Positions 1-4,835 of a stretch of DNA of 7,586 bases are shown here, one piece after another. The notes beneath the pieces were generated by a model. It made no database searches. It saw nothing but the letters and a program-made list of their open reading frames with translations, and was not told where the DNA came from. Position 1 is the first letter of the stretch, and every line of letters starts with the position of its first letter. The DNA is taken from positions 1-7,586 of the forward strand of contig DATDFS010000213.1 of assembly GCA_036522495.1 (NCBI GenBank). The letters are read 5' to 3'. The position numbers and the translations under genes are program-made. The DNA comes from Nitrososphaera_A sp036522495. Lineage in GTDB: Archaea; Thermoproteota; Nitrososphaeria; Nitrososphaerales; Nitrososphaeraceae.

Positions 1-2
1 AA

Positions 3-263
3 AAAGGCCCTTTTTTGCCCTTATATTGCCTTTTTTTTGTGCTGTCCTTGTCATATTGGTTTGTGATAGGGCTTCTGTCTCATAGTTCTGACGTATTCGT
101 ATATTTTAGAGATGCAATAGAAAGAACTTTGTTAGATATATTTCAAGGTCAAACAGGACGTTCACAAGTAGCGGATTACGTTATTAAGGCGCTTACTATA
201 CCTATCCTGGGGACATTGTTGATACCGCTGAGAAGAAGGTTAGAAAGAAAATTTACCCGCTAG
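3..263 (+). CDS. C-terminal part of an unrecognised membrane protein (cut by window edge)
   Basis: The frame is open from the left edge of the window to a TAG at 261-263, so the true start probably lies upstream; an internal TTG at 15 is a possible but unconvincing start. The visible part has a strongly hydrophobic stretch (LYCLFFVLSLSYWFVIGLL) that looks like one membrane helix, then about 35 mixed residues, then a second hydrophobic stretch (IKALTIPILGTLLIPL) followed at once by a very basic tail RRRLERKFTR. By the positive-inside rule the tail should be cytoplasmic. I do not recognise the family and can give no function. No SD motif or promoter can be judged at this edge. Confidence 0.5.
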   Translation, partial: KGPFLPLYCLFFVLSLSYWFVIGLLSHSSDVFVYFRDAIERTLLDIFQGQTGRSQVADYVIKALTIPILGTLLIPLRRRLERKFTR

Positions 264-444
264 CCTGAAAAGGTATAAAGCGTCAGCGAATAACGCGGAT
301 CAAACTTCATAGAATAATATTCTACATAGGAACTATACCAGTTAACATAAGTATGCTGACATGTCTCTATCTATACTGTCTAACAGAATTACGTATAGTA
401 GTCTATTATTATTGTTCATTATGCATTTAGCTTAGGACTATAAT

Positions 445-699
445 TTGATATCATTTGCTAACTTCAGCTCGCACTTGGATGTTGCTTACAGACATGAGCC
501 TGATGCCAATGTAAGAGAAAGGCTCTTGCTTGTAAGGCGTGTCAGAGTTGACAGTCAGGAAGCAGCAAGTGTGGCAGAGTTGGAACTTCATAGATCTAGA
601 GGATGGGCTTACAAGTGGCTGAAAAGATACAACAATGAAGACATGATGGGTTTGAAAGATAAACCCTGTAGCAGTAGACCTACTGATGTAATGTCATAG
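445..699 (+). pseudogene. IS630-type transposase, N-terminal fragment
   Basis: The translation carries the N-terminal helix-turn-helix region typical of IS630-family transposases: a segment of the form VRERLLLVRRVR, then helices around SVAELELHRSRGWAYKWLKRYN and the family hallmark GLKDKPxSxRP near residues 70-79. An intact IS630 transposase is several times longer, with a DDE catalytic domain downstream. Here the frame ends in TAG just after the SRP motif, and no continuation is visible in any frame beyond 700. The only nearby start is a TTG at 445, after an in-frame stop at 433-435. It is therefore a truncated, probably dead remnant; the DNA-binding fold might still be expressed, but nothing shows that. 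Terminal inverted repeats were not found. Confidence 0.7.
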
Positions 700-702
700 C
701 AT

Positions 703-966
703 TCAAGAGTAACGTGTCACATATTTGTCTGGTATCACTTGGCCTGTTTCAAAGTCTTTTGCTTGGTCTTCTTTTTTGTCAAATTTGCCTGTAAAAGACA
801 ATAGTTTACACTCTTTGTCTGATGAAAAACTGATGTAACTTCGCCATCCTGTCGTCTTCTGGGAGGATTGTTGCTATTGATGTTTTGCGTCTCTCTCTTC
901 AAGGTATGCTTGTATCTTTTGCTTGGTCTCTTATTCAAAACCTTCTTGCTATTCTTCTTTGTTCAT
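703..966 (-). pseudogene. Decayed hypothetical gene with three in-frame stops
   Basis: From an ATG at 966-964, one frame reads 87 codons to a TGA at 705-703 and is interrupted only by TAG at 951-949, TAA at 933-931 and TAG at 876-874. Between the stops the translation is hydrophilic and protein-like, for example ETKQKIQAYLEERDAKHQ and KTTGWRSYISFSSDKE, with the last 56 codons fully open. Each stop is one C-to-T change from a Gln codon and lies in a Gln/Glu-rich context, so simple transitions could have killed the gene. Another open frame overlaps on the same strand (938-735), but it is Lys/Arg-rich with low complexity and looks like a shadow. I do not recognise a family. The gene faces the IS630 fragment and ends 3 nt from it, which fits disruption by insertion or deletion. 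Confidence 0.35.
755..929. repeat. 15-bp direct repeat pair (755-769 and 915-929)
   Basis: TCTTTTGCTTGGTCT occurs exactly at 755-769 and 915-929, 160 bp apart, inside the decayed minus-strand frame. The two copies fall in different reading frames, so they are not a protein repeat. They could be relics of a duplication or of the DNA ends of a small deletion event. Confidence 0.5.
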
Positions 967-1091
967 ATGTTGTGTTGATTCCATTTTATTTTTCCTTTTA
1001 TTTTGTGAGTGCTTCTTTCTTTCTCAAAGCACTCAAGCATACATACAGAAATTATAGCTATAAACTTTGCGGATTCGAAGGAAAATGCATG

Positions 1092-1178
1092 CGGGCCCGT
1101 CGGGATTCGAACCCGAGACAGCCGGATTTCTTCCTTAAGATAAAAGTCCGGTACTCTACCTGGCTGAGCTACGGGCCC
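1092..1178 (-). tRNA. tRNA-Lys(UUU) with a 13-nt intron
   Basis: On the minus strand the sequence folds as a complete tRNA: acceptor GGGCCCG/CGGGCCC, D-stem GCTC/GAGT (one G-U pair), anticodon stem CCGGA/TCCGG, T-stem TCGGG/CCCGA with loop TTCGAAT, and discriminator G at 1092. The anticodon loop is 20 nt instead of 7. Removing TCTTAAGGAAGAA (1140-1128) leaves CTTTTAA, a UUU anticodon, and a 74-nt mature tRNA. The intron sits at the canonical site after position 37. Loop bases CTTT pair with intron bases GAAG to give a 4-bp central helix flanked by 3-nt bulges TAT and AAA, which is a bulge-helix-bulge motif; cutting each bulge after its second base gives exactly this intron. CCA is not encoded. 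A TATA box lies about 30 bp upstream. Confidence 0.95.
1128..1140 (-). other. 13-nt tRNA-Lys intron
   Basis: The intron is bounded by the bulge-helix-bulge geometry described for the tRNA. After the central helix forms, only a 6-nt loop (CTTAAG) remains, so there is no separate intron stem. This is close to the shortest intron that can still form the splice motif. Confidence 0.85.
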
Positions 1179-1204
1179 TGTTACAATTACGCTCCTATGT
1201 AGCA

Positions 1205-1220
1205 TAATTTAATTTTATAC
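1205..1220 (-). promoter_or_regulatory. TATA box for tRNA-Lys
   Basis: On the minus strand GTATAAAATTAAATTA lies here. Its centre is about 35 bp upstream of the tRNA 5' end at 1178, which predicts a start near 1187 and a short 5' leader, the usual archaeal arrangement. No factor B element was scored. Confidence 0.5.
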
Positions 1221-1916
1221 ATGCTTTATCGTAAATTTTACTATTGGGCTAGTATGAAACAGATGAAGGATGGTAAAGTACCCTAGAGGTTCATGATCTG
1301 TTCATTTTGGATATTAAAATACCAAAAATAATTGGTTAAAAATACTTTCTAATTTACAAATTTGGTTCTAAATTCATCGATCAAAGTATTTCCACTCGCC
1401 AATTGATCAATTTTTTCAGGTTTCATAGAACCCTTCTAACAAAACAATTAGTAAACGAATGATTTTAAATAGATTCGAAGAAGTCAGACTCAAATCTTTG
1501 GAAATCACACATAATCTTGATATGAAGTAGCCTGATGGCTTAAGAGATTATATTAATAAGGTATTCAAAAAACGGATCATCGTTAGATCATCTGTTTTTT
1601 TGGATGTTTCCTCACTATGCTATTCTCTATAGCAGATGGGTCATTTATGTGCCACGGTCTTGGATGGATAGTAAATGCGTATGTGATTTCTGTGTTGGTT
1701 TGCTTGTCTTGGCCTAATGGTGCCTAATTAGGATATCTAAATCAACTAACCAATCACATGAATCGACTTTATCAGACTTTGGAGACAAGAAAAAAGGTAC
1801 CAATTAATAATACAATTGCGATACTGACCATGAGGACCTTTTACACGAGACGGAAATCTCCTAAACTGACCTATTCTTACACAAGCATAGAAGATACGAC
1901 TAGTTAGAAAAACAAA
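1221..1916. other. Long stretch without a convincing gene
   Basis: No recognisable gene lies here. Three short frames are worth recording. On the minus strand, 1426-1349 encodes 25 aa (MKPEKIDQLASGNTL...), with AGAAGGG 4 nt before its ATG and an A/T box (ATTTAAAATC) about 40 bp upstream. On the plus strand, 1458-1623 is one frame broken by a TAG at 1527-1529. Also on the plus strand, 1758-1907 encodes 49 basic aa (MNRLYQTLETRKKVPINN...). None is supported by homology that I recognise, and all three are short enough to be chance. The region also holds the terminator-like hairpin listed separately. It is probably intergenic DNA with relics of decayed genes. Confidence 0.5.
1567..1601. terminator. 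Bidirectional terminator-like hairpin
   Basis: AAAAAACGGAT-C-ATC pairs with GAT-C-ATCTGTTTTTT around the tetraloop GTTA, with one G-T pair and one C-C mismatch. The A-tract on the left and T-tract on the right mean that a transcript from either strand would end in a hairpin followed by U residues. No gene abuts it, so what it would terminate is unknown. Confidence 0.45.
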
Positions 1917-1926
1917 ACATTTAATT
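1917..1926 (+). promoter_or_regulatory. TATA box for tRNA-Asp
   Basis: AACATTTAATT is centred about 32 bp before the tRNA 5' end at 1954, which predicts transcription starting near 1948. This is a typical archaeal tRNA promoter spacing. Confidence 0.5.
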
Positions 1927-1953
1927 GGTTTTCCCAAAGGTTTGGTTATGTGT

Positions 1954-2068
1954 GCCCGGGTAGTATAGAGATGTTTTGTATGGATATGGTAATCCCAGCA
2001 TCATAAAATCCGGTCCAGTATGGGGGACTGTCACTCCTCCGACCCGGGTTCGAATCCCGGCCCGGGCG
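1954..2068 (+). tRNA. tRNA-Asp(GUC) with a D-loop insert
   Basis: The acceptor arms GCCCGGG (1954-1960) and CCCGGGC (2061-2067) pair perfectly, with discriminator G at 2068. The anticodon arm is GGGGA-CTGTCAC-TCCTC, with GTC at 2030-2032. The T-arm is CCGGG-TTCGAAT-CCCGG. D-stem strands GTAT (1963-1966) and GTAT (2018-2021) pair as in many tRNA-Asp genes, but the D-loop is 51 nt instead of about 10. Keeping AG (1967-1968) and CCGGTCCA (2010-2017) leaves a normal loop with the G18-G19 pair and a 74-nt mature tRNA, so about 41 nt must be removed. Archaea are known to carry introns at non-canonical tRNA positions. The gene is convergent with the phosphatase gene, with 17 bp between them. Confidence 0.9.
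1969..2009 (+). other. Probable non-canonical tRNA intron in the D-loop
   Basis: The insert is defined by what must be removed to restore a normal D-loop, so the ends are uncertain by a few bases. The flanks can form a long irregular hairpin (GAT/ATC, TTT/AAA and TATG/CATA, with unpaired bases only on the 5' side), but I could not place a strict 3-4-3 bulge-helix-bulge. A relaxed motif, or a degraded tRNA, is possible. Confidence 0.6.
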
Positions 2069-2085
2069 CTTTAATAATAATAACC

Positions 2086-2910
2086 TCATTTGTTAATGTG
2101 CAAGTCATCTGCTAAACTTTTAAACATATTTTCATCTAGAGCTGCCAGAAACGACATTGTTGTATTTACTCCGAGTTCTGAATCTAACTCTGAACCCGTA
2201 ATAGAGTATAGTTTTCCTCCTGATTCTTTTACAATCAAATACGCTGCAGCCATATCAGTACTACGAATTTTACCCCGAATGTCTACGTATGCATCCATAA
2301 ACCCTCTGGCAAAATAACACAATTCAAGAGCATTTGCCCCAAAATGTCTAGTATGACTTGCCTTTGAAATAACTTTTGATAGATGATTTATTGTATCCTC
2401 TGAAACACCTGCGATGTTCATCCCTAATAGGATATCTTTTCCCTGTCGTTCCCCTGCATTCCCATTTTTGCCATGTCTCATTACCTCAATCTTGTTTCCA
2501 TTTAAATAGGCGCCTTTCTCCTTTGAAGCATAATATAAATCGCCCCTGACCAAGTCGATAATTGCAGCATCAACAACAGAACTCAGTTTATAATCGATCG
2601 CATACGCTAGAGAGCAACAGTAGAAGGGAATACCGCGGCTCGCATTAGTAGTTCCATCGATTGCATCCATTATCAAAAATCCGTTCTCCCCTTCTATTCT
2701 TCCGCATTCTTCTCCAATTATCGTGGGGTTGAACTTGTTTCTTCTAATAGTGTCAATCACAGCCTTTTCTGCTATGAGATCGATCATCCTGGAGATATCT
2801 CCTCCTGCGCCCTTTCCGAATTTCTTGTTGCCTTCTTCCGTTCCAATAAAATCTTTAGTTTGCTCATTGACCTGTCTGCAAGCATCTTTTAAAATATCTA
2901 CTATTATCAC
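2086..2910 (-). CDS. Inositol-monophosphatase-family phosphatase
   Basis: This 274-aa protein has the full set of metal-site motifs of the Mg2+-dependent inositol monophosphatase / fructose-1,6-bisphosphatase superfamily. They are GAGGDISRMID (35-44), GEE with E67-E68, MDAIDGTTN with D82 and D85, EKGAYLNGNKI (131-141), and TDMAAAYLIVKESGG with D219. The usual Trp before the third Asp is replaced by Thr. The length matches archaeal members, several of which act on both inositol phosphates and fructose-1,6-bisphosphate; the substrate here cannot be told from sequence. It is presumably cytoplasmic, with no signal peptide. The start is GTG at 2910-2908; an in-frame TAA eight codons upstream excludes a longer protein. 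GAAGGA ends 9 nt before it, and a TATA-like box at 2931-2940 would place the transcript start almost on the GTG. Confidence 0.93.
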   Translation of the reverse strand: MIIVDILKDACRQVNEQTKDFIGTEEGNKKFGKGAGGDISRMIDLIAEKAVIDTIRRNKFNPTIIGEECGRIEGENGFLIMDAIDGTTNASRGIPFYCCSLAYAIDYKLSSVVDAAIIDLVRGDLYYASKEKGAYLNGNKIEVMRHGKNGNAGERQGKDILLGMNIAGVSEDTINHLSKVISKASHTRHFGANALELCYFARGFMDAYVDIRGKIRSTDMAAAYLIVKESGGKLYSITGSELDSELGVNTTMSFLAALDENMFKSLADDLHINK

Positions 2911-2930
2911 AACGTTAAGTCCTTCAGGAA

Positions 2931-2940
2931 CTTAATAAAA
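2931..2940 (-). promoter_or_regulatory. Possible TATA box for the phosphatase gene
   Basis: Minus-strand TTTTATTAAG is centred about 26 bp upstream of the GTG start, which would give a leaderless mRNA. It competes with the alternative of a longer leader that includes the hairpin at 3003-3065. The two may be separate promoters. Confidence 0.35.
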
Positions 2941-2942
2941 GA

Positions 2943-3008
2943 TTATCCAAATGGCATTCTGATCATGATTAAATGTGAAAGATATATAATATATTCAGAG
3001 GTTAACAT
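2943..3008 (-). CDS. Possible 21-aa leader peptide upstream of the phosphatase
   Basis: The ATG at 3008-3006 opens a 21-codon frame (MLTSEYIIYLSHLIMIRMP plus FG) ending in TAA at 2945-2943, 32 nt before the phosphatase GTG. It has the clearest Shine-Dalgarno sequence in the window, AAGGAG (3022-3017), 8 nt ahead of the ATG. A second in-frame ATG two codons earlier is too close to that site. The peptide is mildly hydrophobic and not recognised. The frame is too short to trust from length alone; its interest lies in the ribosome site and the RNA structure around it. Confidence 0.3.
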   Translation of the reverse strand: MLTSEYIIYLSHLIMIRMPFG

Positions 3009-3065
3009 ATACATATCTCCTTAATGGATGGGGAGAAACTGTTTTGTGTCTTCTCGTATATGTTA
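3003..3065 (-). promoter_or_regulatory. Structured leader with mutually exclusive hairpins over the ribosome site
   Basis: Read on the minus strand, TAACATATAC (3065-3056) pairs perfectly with GTATATGTTA (3012-3003), and this right arm contains the ATG of the leader frame. Inside it, TCTCC (3036-3032) pairs with GGAGA (3020-3016), covering the Shine-Dalgarno site. A competing stem, GAGAA (3055-3051) with TTCTC (3037-3033), uses the same TCTC bases and would free the ribosome site. This is the layout of a translational switch, but no known riboswitch class is recognised, and the palindrome alone could also be a protein-binding site. Confidence 0.4.
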
Positions 3066-3330
3066 CTAAGGAACCTTCTCTAACAATTGAATAATATGCA
3101 TATCGATGACAATTTGTTCGAACGAGTAGGTGCGGTTATACTGCTTGTTTTCGATATAAAGAAATCAATAAAATTCTATATCTTTTTGCTCATTGCTTAT
3201 CGTCTACATTCTTAGCTTTGAAATTGCAATACTCTGTTTATCGTTCAAGTTTCAGTTTACAATTTTAAGAAATATGGTGGTGCAAGAATAAAAGATTAAT
3301 TGAACATCTAGTCGGATCTGTTGGACGCTA
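3066..3330. other. Intergenic stretch with no gene seen
   Basis: The stretch is AT-rich with no open frame of note on either strand. It contains TATA-like runs (for example TTTATATC on the minus strand near 3155), which could drive the structured leader, but none stands out. Confidence 0.4.
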
Positions 3331-3654
3331 TTACCATGATGCTACCTTTCTCGGAGTAGAAATTTGCCTTTCTAGTTCATCCAGCCTCTGTACAGTCTCG
3401 GGATTTGTACGTAATTCCAAGAAAGATTTGTCGTGTCTAATTTTTTGCATGATTCCTATAACTTCTTCTGCGGTGACACCATGTTTTATGTCATATTCTA
3501 TCTGTTTGGCACAACTTGAGATAGTACTATATTTTTTAAAATTTCGTTTTTCGAATGATGATGCGTCGGGGGATATACCTTTTATATAACGGATGATAAC
3601 TTTTTCGACGTGTTCTAAGTGCCAATCCTTCATTGCAAAATTATTTGGTTTCAT
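3331..3654 (-). CDS. Unrecognised 107-aa soluble protein
   Basis: A single open frame ends with TAA at 3333-3331. The ATG at 3654-3652 is preferred over a GTG two codons earlier (3660-3658), because a TATA box (CTTAAATAT, 3696-3688) sits at the right distance for a transcript starting just ahead of it. The protein is charged and predicted largely helical, with a basic middle (EKRNFKKY) and an acidic/basic second half (GVTAEEVIGIMQKIRHDK and ETVQRLDELERQI) that looks like paired helices. It has no signal peptide, no membrane segment and a single Cys, so no metal site. I do not recognise the family. It stands alone between the phosphatase leader and the dead IS element, and its codon use resembles its neighbours. 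Confidence 0.6.
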   Translation of the reverse strand: MKPNNFAMKDWHLEHVEKVIIRYIKGISPDASSFEKRNFKKYSTISSCAKQIEYDIKHGVTAEEVIGIMQKIRHDKSFLELRTNPETVQRLDELERQISTPRKVASW

Positions 3655-3687
3655 AAACACTTCTCAATCTCTCTTACCAAAAATGGA

Positions 3688-3696
3688 TATTTAAGT
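3688..3696 (-). promoter_or_regulatory. TATA box for the 107-aa gene
   Basis: Minus-strand CTTAAATAT is centred about 38 bp before the ATG, which predicts a start near 3665 and a leader of about 11 nt. Confidence 0.45.
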
Positions 3697-3836
3697 TGAT
3701 ATATGATACTATAAGATGAACAGTGTTATTCTTCACTGCTTCACAGATTCATGCGATGCTGTGCCGATATGAAAACAAGGTATGGTATGGTGTGCAAGTC
3801 AAATTTCCTGTCCACCGACTAAAGAATTCGCTTTAG

Positions 3837-4605
3837 AATTCGACTGTCCTGTTACGTTAGGCTTTATCACATCCTATTAAATAGTTAATCGAATTAGGCA
3901 ATAGTTTGATAGATTACACAGCAATATGAATAATAACATGAACCAGTGGTATACATATGATGATTGAAGTTGCAATCCGGTTTCTTCTTGCAAGGGTAGT
4001 AATCATCAAAATTTTCAGTCCTATTCTTTACATACTCCATCAATCACCCTTTCATAATACTTTTTTCGTAAGACGAATGAATGTAGCCTATGCTTTAATC
4101 CCAGAGAAACGCATGCTTCCGGATACCAAGTACCTCCATCCGTCTGTCTGAATATACTATATGTTTACCATATATCTTAACAAGAGATCTAATGAGTGAT
4201 TCTTCTGCTACTAACATGCTCTATATGTTGAAATATAAACGCCGAGAATTCTATGATGAATTGGTTCTGTTGTTGCTATCCATAACTATGACTAAGCAGA
4301 GCCAATTTGTATTTGAGTTTCATCTATCTATGATGAATGCATCTATTCTACTCTTCTTCTTTTTGTTCGGATAGACGTTTTGGATTGAATTCTTGTATCC
4401 ATTGCCAGACAGCGACGAAGTACTTCTATCTATATACAAAAGGCTCTATAGCTTTAGATATATCTCTAAGGCTCAAGCCAAGAAAATACAGGTATAAGGC
4501 ATATCTGATAACATAAGGTTAGTCCTTTCACCTTCATACATACGAATATTAGCTAAACAAAAAAGCTTTAGATGTTACTTCCTAACTTAACACCACAAAT
4601 TCGAC
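3837..4605. mobile_element. Dead IS6-like insertion sequence with TIRs and 8-bp target duplication
   Basis: The element spans 3845-4597 (753 bp). Its left end TGTCCTGTTACGTTAGG (3845-3861) and the reverse complement of its right end, TGTGGTGTTAAGTTAGG (4581-4597), match at 14 of 17 positions. It is flanked by a perfect 8-bp direct repeat, AATTCGAC, at 3837-3844 and 4598-4605. Eight base pairs is the duplication size typical of IS6-family elements, which agrees with the decayed transposase inside. The intact duplication shows that the element arrived by transposition and that both junctions have survived, even though the coding part is ruined. Confidence 0.85.
3877..4506 (-). pseudogene. IS6-like DDE transposase, multiply frameshifted
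   Basis: Reading the minus strand in shifting frames gives a nearly full-length archaeal IS6-type transposase. It begins with an N-terminal block ALYLYFLGLSLRDIS (4503-4459), followed by VAVWQWIQEFNPKRL. The first catalytic Asp is in AFIID (4328-4326), followed by NMLVAEESLIRSLVKIYGK. The second Asp is in TDGGTWYPEAC (about 4140), and the Glu is in YYERVID (4053-4051). The end is VKNRTENFDDYYPC and the tail WFMLLFILLCNLSNY, with a stop at 3879-3877. TAG, TGA and other stops interrupt it, and at least four frame changes are needed. One coincides with a tandem AGAC duplication near 4142-4149. All three DDE residues can still be found, but no active protein can be made. Confidence 0.85.
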
Positions 4606-4624
4606 TATCGTTATGTTTATAATT

Positions 4625-4804
4625 TCAGTGGAATGTTTGAAAAAATATTGTGCAATGCAGTATTGAACAAGTTCTGCCATCAGATGGATAGGCAATGATG
4701 ATATATCTTACAGCAACAAATCTGTCAAGAACAGGAATTACCCTTGTGTAGATCATGTCTTTAAATATAACCCATGAGTAGGACATAAAAATCCTGATTG
4801 TCAT
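4625..4804 (-). CDS. Possible 59-aa protein downstream of the UbiD gene
   Basis: The ATG at 4804-4802 opens a frame to TGA at 4627-4625, starting 31 nt after the UbiD stop and ending 20 nt from the IS target duplication. The translation (MTIRIFMSYSWVIFKDMIY then RVIPVLDRFVAVRYIIIAY) is hydrophobic-aromatic with basic residues, which could suggest a membrane-associated peptide. I see no good ribosome site and no known family. The same frame is also open upstream into the UbiD gene, so chance openness is a real possibility. Confidence 0.22.
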   Translation of the reverse strand: MTIRIFMSYSWVIFKDMIYTRVIPVLDRFVAVRYIIIAYPSDGRTCSILHCTIFFQTFH

Positions 4805-4835
4805 TGCGGTCTTAATGCCATATGGTTTACATCGA

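Noticed and set aside
1071..1110. Short repeat GGATTCGAA near the tRNA-Lys 3' end, considered as an attachment-site duplication
   Set aside because: Only 9 bp, matching a universal T-loop sequence; no integrase and no longer repeat nearby.
885..1205. Hydrophobic plus-strand frame (885-1202) and a minus-strand frame (963-1205) crossing the tRNA
   Set aside because: Both run straight through tRNA-Lys, and the hydrophobicity of the first comes from T-rich DNA.
1458..1623. Plus-strand frame of about 54 codons with one TAG at 1527, passing through the 1567-1601 hairpin
   Set aside because: It includes the terminator-like inverted repeat and has no recognised content; chance is the simpler explanation.
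1746..1937. Minus-strand frame of 63 codons starting with TTG
   Set aside because: It has no recognisable motif, no start signal, and runs over the probable promoter of tRNA-Asp.
3818..3844. Small hairpin CTAAAG/CTTTAG and doubled AGAATTCG beside the IS left end
   Set aside because: The second AATTCG belongs to the target duplication and the first copy is probably coincidental in the target DNA; no role can be supported.
3957..4374. Two plus-strand open frames (3957-4151 and 4192-4374) that look like small genes
   Set aside because: They lie opposite the decayed IS6-like transposase, whose minus-strand pieces match a known protein type in order; the plus-strand frames have no recognisable content.
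4390..4517. A plus-strand stretch reading like an archaeal repeat-protein motif (YLYTKGSIALDISLRLKP)
   Set aside because: The opposite strand at the same place reads ALYLYFLGLSLRDIS, the N-terminus of the IS6-like transposase, and is continuous with the rest of that element; the plus-strand likeness is a reverse-complement coincidence.
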